Assembly: GCF_030347995.1 (NCBI RefSeq)
Contig: NZ_JAQIBC010000009.1
Location: 1-64,000, forward strand
DNA length: 64,000 nt
Direction of reading: 5' to 3'
Origin: Sulfurovum xiamenensis
GTDB taxonomy: Bacteria; Campylobacterota; Campylobacteria; Campylobacterales; Sulfurovaceae
Part shown: piece by piece, positions 52,748 to 61,738 of the stretch
Position numbering within the stretch: position 1 is the first letter of the stretch
Layout: each line of letters starts with the position of its first letter
Notes under the pieces: generated by a model
Databases searched by the model: none
Told to the model about the DNA's origin: nothing
The model's input: only the letters and a program-made list of their open reading frames with translations
Translations under genes and position numbers: made by a program

Positions 52748-53179
52748 ATGGGACTCACCTATCCTTCTTATAATCCCAGCTGGTTCAAAGTTCAAAAAAA
52801 GAAGAGGGTTGTTGTCTTCGATGGAGTGTGTTTTTTTTGTAACAAGTGCATAGATATCCTCATGAAACTAGACAAAAATAAAACTTTAAAATACACCTCT
52901 TTACAGGGTGCATTTATGAAAACGCTGAATGTAGAACAAGATTTACAAAGCATAATCTTGTATGAAGATGGAGCACTCTATTATAAGTCCACTGCTATCT
53001 TAAGAATACTAAGAAGTTTGGGTGGCATATGGATCTTGACAAATATCTTTTATCTCATTCCAAAAGTAATAAGAGACTATATCTATGACCTTATAGCTAA
53101 ACACCGTTATAGTATATTTGGAAAGATGGAGCATTGTCGGATGCCTAAAAAAGATGAACAGGATTTATTTATCGATTAA
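52748..53179 (+). CDS. DCC1-like thiol-disulfide oxidoreductase family protein (DUF393)
   Basis: ATG at 52748 is chosen over the frame start inside the previous gene; 143 residues. It has the signature VVFDGVCFFCNKCIDILMKLD with the CxxC pair and the ILRILRSLGG segment. DUF393 proteins are thioredoxin-related, with few characterised. It lies eight bases after the DUF2461 gene. Confidence 0.85.
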   Translation: MGLTYPSYNPSWFKVQKKKRVVVFDGVCFFCNKCIDILMKLDKNKTLKYTSLQGAFMKTLNVEQDLQSIILYEDGALYYKSTAILRILRSLGGIWILTNIFYLIPKVIRDYIYDLIAKHRYSIFGKMEHCRMPKKDEQDLFID

Positions 53180-53221
53180 GCTATTCAACTACACACTCAT
53201 TACACACAAATTTGTTACTAT

Positions 53222-53474
53222 GTGACAGTGACAATAATCCTAGAGTTTAGGAGATAGGTAATGGGTCTTCATGTCTCAGACTTGGTAAGAGTTACGGAGG
53301 CATCGCAGAGATGCGACGACTAAGTGAAAATCTGGAAATCCAGGTGACACGCATAGACCAACGTACTTATCACGTTTTGCACACAGAGAGCTACGAAATC
53401 ATTTCTAGTAAACTTCCTTTAAGGGGACTACTCTTTAGTCTTCCTTCTCTGTGTATGCACTATGTAACTGTCAC
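53222..53474 (+). ncRNA. Candidate structured RNA in a 422-base gene-free region
   Basis: Long-range pairing GTGACAGT (53222-53229) / ACTGTCAC (53467-53474) encloses several helices: GGTCT/AGACC (53264-53268 with 53355-53359), GCATC/GATGC (53300-53314), CTGG/CCAG (53332-53343), TGCACACAGAG/CTCTGTGTATGCA (53378-53388 with 53447-53459) and GACTA/TAGTC (53426-53440), then CTTTT. It does not match tmRNA, SRP RNA or RNase P RNA signatures I know. A 65-codon frame (53311-53508) overlaps it. Strand is inferred from the trailing T's. Confidence 0.4.
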
Positions 53475-53601
53475 TTTTAAGATCGTGCGCTTATGTCTCT
53501 TGTTTTAAACAGAAAGTCATTCTTCTCTTCAGGAGGCAGGCGTACGAGATAAGTATCACTCTCCCAAATCTATTATCATAAAATGTGTATGTGTTAGACG
53601 A

Positions 53602-53973
53602 CTATAGATCTATAGCATATTGTTTCAATGTTTCCAGATCGATCAATTCAAGCATTTTTTTATGTGTTGCATGGATAAAGATCTGTGGTGCCATACCATC
53701 CAGGTGTGCTTTCACAAAACTATGACCTCCTAGACACCAGCTTTGTCCGGGTTTCACCCCTGCAAAATTATACTCCGGTATGGGTGTAGAGAGATCATTT
53801 CCCACTTTTTTGGAGTATTCTAAAAATTCCTCTGTCGCATAGATGCACACCGCATGCACCGCAGGATTATGATCACCCGTATTACAGTAGCCATCTCTAT
53901 GAAAGCCAGTGAGAGGCTTCAAACTGCACGGCTCTAAGGGTTCACCCAAAACATTTAATGATTCTTCCATCAT
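53602..53973 (-). CDS. DUF2237 family protein
   Basis: ATG at 53973 (MMEESLNVLGEPLEPC) follows AAAGGA; the extension to 54054 is rejected. The 123-residue protein keeps the family pattern: PCSLKPLTGFHRDGYC, HAVCIYATEEFLEYSKKVGNDLSTP, and IHATHKKMLELI. The typical CLC motif is CLGG here. Function unknown. Confidence 0.87.
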   Translation of the reverse strand: MMEESLNVLGEPLEPCSLKPLTGFHRDGYCNTGDHNPAVHAVCIYATEEFLEYSKKVGNDLSTPIPEYNFAGVKPGQSWCLGGHSFVKAHLDGMAPQIFIHATHKKMLELIDLETLKQYAIDL

Positions 53974-54035
53974 GATCTGTCCTTTGTTCTTATTTGAAAA
54001 ATTATAACTAAAATGCACAGTCACTTGGCAACAAT

Positions 54036-54068
54036 ACCTCTCTTTCCAAAACATTTACAAAGAGAGGT
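54036..54068. terminator. Hairpin downstream of dsbD
   Basis: ACCTCTCTTT and AAAGAGAGGT form a perfect 10-bp stem with 13-base loop, 27 bases after the dsbD stop. The flanking U-tract is weak. Confidence 0.45.
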
Positions 54069-54095
54069 GTACATTTGATGCGTTTGAAACCTTTT

Positions 54096-55466
54096 TTACT
54101 CTGCTATAAGATCTAATGTATCATAAAATTCTTCAGGTTCTTGATACCCGTAAAACTTTGCATCTTTTATCTCTTTACCATTAGGACCGATGAAGACAAA
54201 ACCTGGAGGTCCAAAAACTTGGAACATTTGTTTGATCTCTTCTATCTTTATATCTGTTTTGTCACTCATGTTGACACTCACGGCCACATAGTCTTTTTGA
54301 AGTTTTTCTTGTACTCTTTGGTCTTTAAAAGTCGTGTCCCTTAAGTGTTTACAGACCGGACATGTATCGGTATGGAAAAAGACGACCATCGTTTTGTTTT
54401 CATCCATCGCCTGTCGTCGTTTTATATCATAGGCTGTAATATTGGCGATCTCCTCAAAAGGCAAGGCACCGGAGAGTTTGACCTTCCCATCCTGCAGATA
54501 CGTTACAGAGGTTTTAGGAAGAGGATGATAGATATCTTGTTCTCCATACCCTGCACCTACCATAAGTATAATACCCCATATAAGTAGCACCGTAGCCAAT
54601 GCTTTTTGAAGTTTTTTCCATCCGCTGCTCTCACTGTCAAGTGCCTGTGTCGCACCAAGATAGATACTGACACCCACAGCATAGATACCCCAGAGTAAAA
54701 GGGTATTCACAAGTTCAAGCGTAGAAAATATCTCTATAGCTACACCAAGAAGCAGTGCCCCGAAGACATATTTCACCTTCTCCATCCATGCACCGGCTTT
54801 AGGCAGTATATATCCGGCACCCACACCCAATAAAATGAGCGGTACTCCCATACCTAAAGCCAAAAAGAACATCGTCATGGCACCCAGTACAGGATCACTT
54901 GAAGAGATCGCTACAGATAAGAACGAGATCAGTATAGGTGAGACACAGGCACCCAGGATCAGTGCTGAGATCATTCCAAGCAGGAAGACCATACCCAATT
55001 TTCCACCTTTGAGACCTTGTGACTCTGCATTTAGTTTAGACTGTATGAAGGAGGGAAGCTCTATCGTAAAAAGTCCGAACATGGACAATGACATAACAAC
55101 AAAGACCATACTCATCGCACTGATAGCCCAGATATTTTGAAAATAGGACTGTAACTGTTCACCTGTTGCTCCTGCCAGTGCACCCATAAGCGCGTAGGTC
55201 ACTGCCGTACCCAGAACATAAGAGACAGAGAGTATCACCGCTTTTGTCTTGGTAATATTTTCCCCCTGACCTGCAATAACACTGGAGACTATCGGTACCA
55301 TGGGTAAAACGCAGGGTGTGAAGGTCAGTAAGATCCCCGCGACAAATGCACCCAACATCATATGCATCGTACTTTGTACAAACATACTCTCTCCGGCAAA
55401 AAGAGAGGTACTAGAGAGTAGAAAAAAGAGAATGAGAACCGTTTTTTTAGAATTTTTCTGATACAT
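54096..55466 (-). CDS. dsbD: Thiol:disulfide interchange protein DsbD (no alpha domain)
   Basis: The 456-residue protein has a signal peptide (SSTSLFAG), a DsbD beta membrane domain with eight segments including FTPCVLPMVP and the matching GACVSPIL cysteine, and a C-terminal thioredoxin-like gamma domain with CPVC. The periplasmic alpha domain of classical DsbD is missing, so this is between CcdA and DsbD. It carries electrons from cytoplasmic thioredoxin to periplasmic proteins, for example cytochrome c maturation. Confidence 0.92.
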   Translation of the reverse strand: MYQKNSKKTVLILFFLLSSTSLFAGESMFVQSTMHMMLGAFVAGILLTFTPCVLPMVPIVSSVIAGQGENITKTKAVILSVSYVLGTAVTYALMGALAGATGEQLQSYFQNIWAISAMSMVFVVMSLSMFGLFTIELPSFIQSKLNAESQGLKGGKLGMVFLLGMISALILGACVSPILISFLSVAISSSDPVLGAMTMFFLALGMGVPLILLGVGAGYILPKAGAWMEKVKYVFGALLLGVAIEIFSTLELVNTLLLWGIYAVGVSIYLGATQALDSESSGWKKLQKALATVLLIWGIILMVGAGYGEQDIYHPLPKTSVTYLQDGKVKLSGALPFEEIANITAYDIKRRQAMDENKTMVVFFHTDTCPVCKHLRDTTFKDQRVQEKLQKDYVAVSVNMSDKTDIKIEEIKQMFQVFGPPGFVFIGPNGKEIKDAKFYGYQEPEEFYDTLDLIAE

Positions 55467-55569
55467 ATACCCTGCCTTGATGATTTATACTTATTATCTT
55501 ACTCTATTTAGGCTGTACTTTATGTGTAGTAGAGTTTCGATACAATAAGTTAAAAAACAAAGGGAACAG

Positions 55570-56439
55570 ATGACAAAGGAAAGAGAAGGTGAAATACTCA
55601 TGGTTGGCCTTGCCATACTTGAGTCCTGGTTTCCCATATTCTCTATCGTCGCTATGTCCTACATAGGAGCACTGCATACCTATACCTATTCTCTTTTCAT
55701 CGCTTTAATCTTTTTTATCGTAATCATGTTCAAACGGGATAGATTTAAAGAGCTTAAGAACAAAGAAGCCTACAAAGACCTGCTTCTTACAAGCTTTTGG
55801 ATCACTTCACTCTTTGCATTCGTTTTCATAGGAATGCGATACACTACTGCTGGGAATATGGCAGTCATTATATTCCTGCAGCTGCTTTTTTCTTACCTCT
55901 ACTTCAATCTCTTTGGAAAAGAGAAGATGCATACTTTACATCTATGGGGTGCTTTTATTATGGGGATTGGAGCGCTCATCATCCTCATTCCTGATGAAAT
56001 GATATTCAATAAAGGCGATCTGCTTATCTTGGTTGCAGCTGCCATTGCACCTATTGCCAATCTCTACCAGAAAAGAGCGCGTGAATTTTGTTCTTCAGAG
56101 ACCATTCTGGGATTTAGAACATTCGTTGGTCTGCCTTTTATAGCCCTTATGGCATGGGCCTTTGAACCTGCTGTAGAGTACGATGCATTTGTGGCGGCTC
56201 TGCCTTCATTACTGTTTATCGGTATTTTAATCTATGTCGTTTCAAAGATCATGTGGATAGAAGCGCTACACCGTACATCTATTACAAAACTGTCGGCTAT
56301 GCTGGGACTGGTCCCCATGATGACGCTTATCTTTGCCTACTTCTACCTCCATGAAGTGCCAGAACTTCGTCAAGTCTTAGGTATCATTCCTATACTTGTA
56401 GGTGGGTATCTTCTAACGAAGCCGTTAAATGAAATATGA
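55570..56439 (+). CDS. EamA/DMT family transporter
   Basis: The 289-residue membrane protein has ten membrane segments forming two EamA repeats (SIVAMSYIGALHTYTYSLF and SKIMWIEALHRTSITKLSAMLGLVPMMTLIFAYFYLHEVP). The substrate is unknown, usually metabolites or amino acids. It is preceded by AAAGGGAA. It is convergent with the alpha/beta hydrolase gene. Confidence 0.88.
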   Translation: MTKEREGEILMVGLAILESWFPIFSIVAMSYIGALHTYTYSLFIALIFFIVIMFKRDRFKELKNKEAYKDLLLTSFWITSLFAFVFIGMRYTTAGNMAVIIFLQLLFSYLYFNLFGKEKMHTLHLWGAFIMGIGALIILIPDEMIFNKGDLLILVAAAIAPIANLYQKRAREFCSSETILGFRTFVGLPFIALMAWAFEPAVEYDAFVAALPSLLFIGILIYVVSKIMWIEALHRTSITKLSAMLGLVPMMTLIFAYFYLHEVPELRQVLGIIPILVGGYLLTKPLNEI

Positions 56440-56450
56440 GCATTCCGGCA

Positions 56451-57383
56451 CTAAGGATGATGCACCTGTTTGATGAACTTTTCAACCTCATCAGCTGTTC
56501 TTTCAGGATCTTCCAGTATCGGTACATGTCCTATCTCTTGCAAAATGACCAGTTTACTGTTCTTAATGGTCTCATGAAACAGTGTTGCATTGTCTATGTG
56601 TGTCATCCTGTCTTTGTCTCCCCATAATATCAGTGTGGGGATATCGATCTTTTTTGCAAGCTCATTGAAACAACAGACATCTTTATACATATCCTCATAG
56701 AGTATTTTTTCCAGATCACGTCTTTCACACTTCTCTTTGAGCATGGCCTCTTTAATGATATCCGGGATATAGGGAGGCTTGTAGAGAGAATAGCGTAAAA
56801 GTGTTTCCAGCCGCTCTTCCGTGCAGACATCATAAAGCGGGTTTTTATCGGATCTTTCTACGAGTTTCACACCGTCGCTTTTTGTTTTCACCATACCCAT
56901 AGTATCTATGAGGATAAGTGCTTTGAGTGTCTCTGGATGGTTTATTGTATAGTGTAGAGCAATGGACCCTCCCATAGAGTGACCAAAAAGGTAAAAGCCT
57001 TTCAAATGTTTAGCCTCTATAAAGGCATACACTCTTTTTGCCTGCTCCGACATCGTATATCCCAACGTCTTTTCTGAAATACTCTCCCCATGTCCAGGAA
57101 GGTCTATCACAATGACATGATACTTTTCATCCATTGCTTCGATCAGTCTGTTCCATGTATCCTTGTTCCCGCCAAAACCGTGAACGAACAGCAGTGTTTT
57201 ATCACTTTTGACACTATTTTCAAGGTAGACTATCTTTCCAAAATCCAAAGTGATACATTTTTTCTCCAACTCTGCAGTGTAACGTTCATAATGCATCACT
57301 ATACTGTAGAGTTTTGTTGCACTGTCCGTCGTCAAACTCAACACTGCAATTAGGAGAATAAGGATGATCTTTTGGATCGACAT
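56451..57383 (-). CDS. Alpha/beta hydrolase
   Basis: The 310-residue protein starts with a hydrophobic segment (signal peptide or anchor), then the oxyanion motif FVHGFGG, the nucleophile elbow GHSMGG, and the histidine in GHVPILEDPE. The acid residue is in WGDKDRMT. It resembles carboxylesterases and MhpC-like hydrolases and is probably membrane-bound or periplasmic. Substrate unknown. Confidence 0.87.
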   Translation of the reverse strand: MSIQKIILILLIAVLSLTTDSATKLYSIVMHYERYTAELEKKCITLDFGKIVYLENSVKSDKTLLFVHGFGGNKDTWNRLIEAMDEKYHVIVIDLPGHGESISEKTLGYTMSEQAKRVYAFIEAKHLKGFYLFGHSMGGSIALHYTINHPETLKALILIDTMGMVKTKSDGVKLVERSDKNPLYDVCTEERLETLLRYSLYKPPYIPDIIKEAMLKEKCERRDLEKILYEDMYKDVCCFNELAKKIDIPTLILWGDKDRMTHIDNATLFHETIKNSKLVILQEIGHVPILEDPERTADEVEKFIKQVHHP

Positions 57384-57391
57384 GTGTTATC

Positions 57392-57997
57392 CTATTTTCT
57401 GTACAGTGCACAACACTTATAGGGTGCTACGGGTTTACTCTCTGTTTCTTTCTCAATATACACTTGTTCCAGCCCTTCTTTTTCAAAAAGCGTAAATTCA
57501 TCTGCATACAATGGCCATGGTGGTCCACCATAATTATCTGTATCATCCTGTGCATGCGCATAGACAAACAGTTCTCCCTCTTTGGCCACAAGAGAAACGA
57601 TGATACCCACCAGCTTTTCTCTATCTGAAGGAGGTAAAGACTGAATGGTCAGCCCTTCATAAACAAAATCATATTTACCCACAGAAGATGCAGGCATATC
57701 ATAGATATCGCCTACATGAAAATCGACCTTACTTTCAGGATGTCTCTTCTTGGCCAGGGCTATCGCTGAAGGAGAGATATCCAATGCTTCTACCTCATAG
57801 CCATATTTTTCCAAGATCAGTGCATCATCACCTAACCCGCATCCGATAACCAGTGCTTTTTTACCTACAACAGGTCCTTGCATGGCTAAGTGTTTTTCCA
57901 AATAGATGTTAGGCGCAAGTGTCGCCCATGGGATAGATGAAAGATCATCATGGTCTGCATTCTCATAGACAGACTCAAAAAAGTTTTTCTTTTCCAT
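57392..57997 (-). CDS. SAM-dependent methyltransferase (TPMT-like)
   Basis: The 201-residue protein has the SAM motif ALVIGCGLGDDALILEKYG, VEALDISPSAIALAKKRHP and the motif DFHVGDIYDMP. The domain layout matches thiopurine methyltransferase-type or UbiE-like small methyltransferases; a TPMT-like enzyme acting on sulfur or selenium/tellurium compounds is plausible. It sits eight bases from the hydrolase gene, same strand. Confidence 0.85.
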   Translation of the reverse strand: MEKKNFFESVYENADHDDLSSIPWATLAPNIYLEKHLAMQGPVVGKKALVIGCGLGDDALILEKYGYEVEALDISPSAIALAKKRHPESKVDFHVGDIYDMPASSVGKYDFVYEGLTIQSLPPSDREKLVGIIVSLVAKEGELFVYAHAQDDTDNYGGPPWPLYADEFTLFEKEGLEQVYIEKETESKPVAPYKCCALYRK

Positions 57998-58024
57998 TTT
58001 TACCTACTTTAAAATATAAAATGA

Positions 58025-58540
58025 TTATATCGTAAACATATTTTGTTCAAGTGCCAATAGCTTTTTCTTTGCTTCCAAACCACCAGCATAGCCCCTCAAA
58101 GAACTATCAGATCCGACAACACGATGACAAGGTATGAAAATAGACATAGCATTGGCACCTACAGCTGAGGCTACAGCTCTTACTGCTGTTTTGTTGTCAA
58201 TATTTTGCGCCAAATCCTTATAAGAAACAGTGGTACCAAACGAAATTTGAAGAAGTCCCTTCCAAACAGACTTTTGAAACTCTGTGCCAACCAACAACAA
58301 AGGAATATCAAATTTTTGACGTAAGCCTTTAAAATACGCTTCCAGTTCCTCTTTAGCCAAATTCAACACCTCACTCTCTTCTTCGACAAAAATGGCATGA
58401 AGACCCTTTTGCACTCTTCTATCTATACTTTCTCTACCCTTTCTGTATCGCCAGTCAGCCATACAGAGTTTATCGTCATAGGAACCTAAGATCATTTCTC
58501 CGACAGGTGTTTGGAAGTATTGTATACTTATCGTATTCAT
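58025..58540 (-). CDS. ogt: Methylated-DNA-protein-cysteine methyltransferase
   Basis: The 171-residue protein has the active-site motif PCHRVVGSDSSLRGYAGGLEAK with catalytic cysteine and the HTH region (GTTVSYKDLAQNI, AVRAVASAVGANAMSIFIPCHR). It repairs O6-methylguanine by transfer to its own cysteine. The N-terminal domain is short, as in Ogt. Two bases separate it from the YjbR gene. Confidence 0.94.
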   Translation of the reverse strand: MNTISIQYFQTPVGEMILGSYDDKLCMADWRYRKGRESIDRRVQKGLHAIFVEEESEVLNLAKEELEAYFKGLRQKFDIPLLLVGTEFQKSVWKGLLQISFGTTVSYKDLAQNIDNKTAVRAVASAVGANAMSIFIPCHRVVGSDSSLRGYAGGLEAKKKLLALEQNMFTI

Positions 58541-58542
58541 CT

Positions 58543-58893
58543 TTAACCCAGTAAGGCTTTTTGTTTCTTGGTCAATTTCTCATACACTAGATCATAAGAG
58601 TGGTCTATCAGCTCTTTCACTGTTTCATCATCTACATCGGAATCCTCTACTGTTACTGTGTTCCAATGCTTTTTATTCATATGGTACCCTGCTATGATAC
58701 CTTTATAGAGAGAACGTAGCTCCAAAGCATAAAGCGGGTCACATTTGAGATTGACTGATATAGGTCTATCCTCTGAGGTCAAAGCAAACATTTTTTCAGC
58801 AATGCGATAAACACGAACCTTTTCATCAAAAGGATAATCAAAAGTCACACCCTGCTTAGCACGTATATATGTATCTAACTGTTCAAAGTTCAT
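58543..58893 (-). CDS. MmcQ/YjbR family protein
   Basis: The 116-residue protein fits the MmcQ/YjbR family: DYPFDEKVRVYRIAEKMFALT, ISVNLKCDP, GYHMNKKHWNTV and the C-terminal DLVYEKLTKKQK. The fold resembles CyaY-like DNA-binding proteins; function unsettled. Same transcript as ogt. Confidence 0.9.
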   Translation of the reverse strand: MNFEQLDTYIRAKQGVTFDYPFDEKVRVYRIAEKMFALTSEDRPISVNLKCDPLYALELRSLYKGIIAGYHMNKKHWNTVTVEDSDVDDETVKELIDHSYDLVYEKLTKKQKALLG

Positions 58894-59091
58894 TATCTAC
58901 TTTTCCCATCTGAAAGTATTATCTTTATAAATGATACCATAGCAAATAATAGATTAATCATATAACTATGATAAAAATCTTCTTGACACACAATTACTAA
59001 AATAACATCTTATCTTCAAGCAACTTTAACATTACTAGGGTAAAGTAACAAAAAATAGATCATTATGAATGTTCAAAAAGGATAGCAGATC

Positions 59092-59394
59092 ATGAGCCCT
59101 ACAAATAAAGAGCTACAACTACGTAAGAACTGTCAGCTATATGTCTATCTACTGGTATCACAAGGTAAAGAGGTCCCAGAAGAGGTCCAAGAGTGTGCAG
59201 ATTCGTATGATTTTGACTTTCTTGTCGACTGTGTTCCACAATTGTCTAATGAGATCGAAAACTTGGATAGTGACACTTTCGATAAGATAATGAACAACAA
59301 AGAGTCAGAAAAAGCACGTGAACTTGCATACTGGTGGGAGATGCACCAAATGGCTAACAACCTTGGGGAGAAGATCGTCAAAACCTACTTATAG
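59092..59394 (+). CDS. Hypothetical small acidic protein
   Basis: A 100-residue soluble acidic protein. AAAAAGGA is 9-16 bases before the ATG. Two similar segments, QLYVYLLVSQGKEV near the start and ELAYWWEMHQMANNLGEKIVKTYL at the end, are helical. Its stop overlaps the convergent gene by six bases. Family unknown. Confidence 0.65.
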   Translation: MSPTNKELQLRKNCQLYVYLLVSQGKEVPEEVQECADSYDFDFLVDCVPQLSNEIENLDSDTFDKIMNNKESEKARELAYWWEMHQMANNLGEKIVKTYL

Positions 59395-59610
59395 GGTTTG
59401 GCCGGATGCTAACTTACGTCTCCATGCGGTATATGCTGAATAGGATGGATTTCCCTCAACCATCATGTCGTATGCATGTTTATAGCTGCAGTTATTCTTT
59501 TCCTTATAGGCATTAAGTACTTCTACCACCATCTCTTTATCTTCTTTTTTATACGTGCCTCTCAATGACTTCACTAGATTGATCGGCTCCATATGCATAC
59601 TCATATCCAT
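59389..59610 (-). CDS. Hypothetical small protein
   Basis: A 73-residue protein with Lys/Glu-rich helical sequence (RGTYKKEDKEMVVEVLNAYKEKNNCSYKHAYDMMVEG) and a C-terminal basic-aromatic YTAWRRKLASG that suggests a small helix-turn-helix-like nucleic-acid-binding fold. Family not known. Confidence 0.55.
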   Translation of the reverse strand: MDMSMHMEPINLVKSLRGTYKKEDKEMVVEVLNAYKEKNNCSYKHAYDMMVEGNPSYSAYTAWRRKLASGQTL

Positions 59611-59661
59611 ACTTATCCTTTTTTGTAGTAGTCTACATCAATATTCATTAATCATCCCCTT

Positions 59662-60267
59662 TTATCCTTCAGAAGCCATCCGTTCAAAGAAACCTAAAAC
59701 CTCTTTGATGACCTCGGTTTCATCGTCTGACTTCGGACAAAAATCAAAATGCACTTTGATACCATGTTGTTGACAGGCATCTGCAAAATATGCCGTTTCC
59801 TCTTCCAAAGTGTTCTCATCTTCACACAGGTAAAACACAGGAAAAGGATCGGTAGCATTTAAAAAATTGGTAAGATCATGTTCCCTAGTAGATGTGTCGT
59901 TATCACTTGTTTGTGGTAATCTTATACGGGGTGCATCTGCATAGACTGCATTGGCCCTGCACAAAATACCCTGCAAAATAGCATCATAGCCACCCATACC
60001 GCTCCCATAGAAATAAATATGATCTTCACACTCATACTCTTCGGCGATTTTTTCTATCAACTCTTGTAAAAGATCTTTATTTTGAGATCCAAAATGATCC
60101 AAAGGTGTGAGTACATTCCACATCTTGTGTTCAAAGTGTGTTGCTTTCTCATCTAAGATAACGATCAGGGGCACAAAATTAGAGATTAAAGCTGCAGGGG
60201 TGAAACGATAAAAGAGTTTTTCATTGTTGTCATCTTCAATAGTTAAAATCGCTTCATTAGACATCAT
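59662..60267 (-). CDS. Alpha/beta-hydrolase-fold protein, possibly inactive
   Basis: A 201-residue protein with an alpha/beta-hydrolase-like layout, including a nucleophile-elbow-like GSGMGGYDAI (about residues 88-97). The late part (IKVHFDFCPKSDDET) lacks an obvious catalytic histidine at the expected place. It lies two bases after the preceding gene (60270-61091), so the two are co-translated. Function unknown. Confidence 0.62.
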   Translation of the reverse strand: MMSNEAILTIEDDNNEKLFYRFTPAALISNFVPLIVILDEKATHFEHKMWNVLTPLDHFGSQNKDLLQELIEKIAEEYECEDHIYFYGSGMGGYDAILQGILCRANAVYADAPRIRLPQTSDNDTSTREHDLTNFLNATDPFPVFYLCEDENTLEEETAYFADACQQHGIKVHFDFCPKSDDETEVIKEVLGFFERMASEG

Positions 60268-60269
60268 TG

Positions 60270-61091
60270 TTAGTTGACTTTTGTATTCTCTTCCAGTTTG
60301 ATATTCTCAGGGTTGATAAGACTTTCAATGTCTGCATTGGTCAGTGCTTTTTGCATGAGAGCACCTTTGTCAAGATCAAGCGACTTAAACGTGTGATCTT
60401 CCAAAAGTTCAACAAATTCAAAGATCTCTTTGGTGATGGCAAACTCACATTCGGTGACTCTCAGCTTCTTAAAATGTTCCAGAATGGTCTGTGTTGTTTG
60501 ATTTTCACTTTGTTCTATATCCTGATTACCGAATGCAATCACATAGACACCCGCCTGGACAGCAGATTCTACAAAATTCTTGATTCTTCTCAACTCAAGT
60601 TCTTCTGTGGGGAAGTTTTCCAAATTGATCAGTACCAGATGATAAACCTGTTTCAGTTTTGATTTTTGATTATGTTCGCTTATCGTAGGCCTGTTGCAGC
60701 ACAACAGCTCTTTATGACGGGAGATGACCATCTCTTCAAGCTCCTCAAAAAGCGCTGACATCAGCTTAGAATCATATGCTGTTCTATAGAGTTGAACATA
60801 CTGTAAAGGAGAAAGATTGTAAAACTTCTTTCTACCAAAATCAAAAAGATCTACTTTCAAACTCTCATGTGGCATGGTTGAGAGAAGTTCCAGACAAAGA
60901 CTCTCCAGCAACCTGTCAGCCTTTGCTTCAGAGACACTGTCATACAATAGACAGAATCCACCGTCACTGCTGAGCGTATATAAAGGGAGGCTCTCATTGT
61001 CTTTGTATAGATCTCCTATATGAAATCCCCATGGAAATGCATAATTCTCATCTTTATCTGTCATACTCTTACTCTCACTTATTTTTTTCAT
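60270..61091 (-). CDS. FtsK/SpoIIIE-like ATPase-fold protein lacking Walker A
   Basis: ATG at 61091 (MKKISESKSM) is used; ATG at 61064 is also possible and a GTG at 61118 less so. The 273-residue protein aligns by eye with FtsK-type modules: PWGFHIGDL, a GFCLL-YDSVSEAKADRL stretch where GxxGSGKS belongs, the KVDLFDFG strand, a LEEMVISRHKELL helix, and VYHLVLINLENF where Walker B would be. The P-loop is missing, so it is probably a pseudo-ATPase. It is coupled to the hydrolase-like gene downstream. Confidence 0.55.
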   Translation of the reverse strand: MKKISESKSMTDKDENYAFPWGFHIGDLYKDNESLPLYTLSSDGGFCLLYDSVSEAKADRLLESLCLELLSTMPHESLKVDLFDFGRKKFYNLSPLQYVQLYRTAYDSKLMSALFEELEEMVISRHKELLCCNRPTISEHNQKSKLKQVYHLVLINLENFPTEELELRRIKNFVESAVQAGVYVIAFGNQDIEQSENQTTQTILEHFKKLRVTECEFAITKEIFEFVELLEDHTFKSLDLDKGALMQKALTNADIESLINPENIKLEENTKVN

Positions 61092-61160
61092 TATATTACT
61101 GCCTGGATCAGGAGGCACTCTTCTTTACTCTAACATATCAATCTGAAATATTCTCAGAGA

Positions 61161-61730
61161 CTACTTTATACCGTCGTAAAGTCCACTTCCTATCACTTTA
61201 TAGACAATCGGTGCTTCAAACACATCATCCATACGAACACCTCCTATGATACCCACAGGATGTTTAGAGAATTTCGCTGCCTCAAGGAGTGTTGTCCCTC
61301 CGACATGGGCTTCACTTTTCGTGTCAGTCGCTCTGTAGGCTCCTAAACCTATATAATCAAGGTCCAAAGCATTTGCCGAAAGTATCTCTTCTTTATCATG
61401 GGTTGAAAGTCCGAGGATCTTCTTTCCTATCTTTTGACGTACCAGGTCAACTGCTTCTTTCAGATCATGACTGTACTCTCTAAGGTCTTCCTGGCCAAGA
61501 TGCAATCCGTCCGCATGGGCAATAAGCTCAATCGTATCATTGATGATGACTATACCATGATAATATGCCCGGATAATCTCAAGATCTTCTTTTTTCTCTT
61601 CAATAGCAGCCAATTTATTGCGGTATTGGAGAATAGGTATATTGGGAAAAGTAGAGATATGCTGAAGAAGTACTTCTAAAGAGACACCCTTTTGCTTCAG
61701 TGTCTCCTTGTCTACAAGTGCATAGATCAT
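61161..61730 (-). CDS. thiE: Thiamine phosphate synthase (ThiE-like)
   Basis: The 189-residue TIM-barrel protein has ILQYRNK in place of the usual QLR.K, NDTIELIAHADGLHLGQED, GLSTHDKEEI and DYIGLGAYRATDTK. It joins the thiazole and pyrimidine halves of thiamine. The last part (GGVRMDDVFEAP) is typical. It is slightly short and divergent compared with canonical ThiE; a TenI-like role is the alternative. It lies nine bases after accD. Confidence 0.83.
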   Translation of the reverse strand: MIYALVDKETLKQKGVSLEVLLQHISTFPNIPILQYRNKLAAIEEKKEDLEIIRAYYHGIVIINDTIELIAHADGLHLGQEDLREYSHDLKEAVDLVRQKIGKKILGLSTHDKEEILSANALDLDYIGLGAYRATDTKSEAHVGGTTLLEAAKFSKHPVGIIGGVRMDDVFEAPIVYKVIGSGLYDGIK

Positions 61731-61738
61731 ACGCTGTT

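Noticed and set aside
53311-53508. 65-codon plus-strand frame in the gene-free region
   Set aside because: No ribosome-binding site, and the DNA is better explained by nested inverted repeats; kept as a possibility in the RNA finding.
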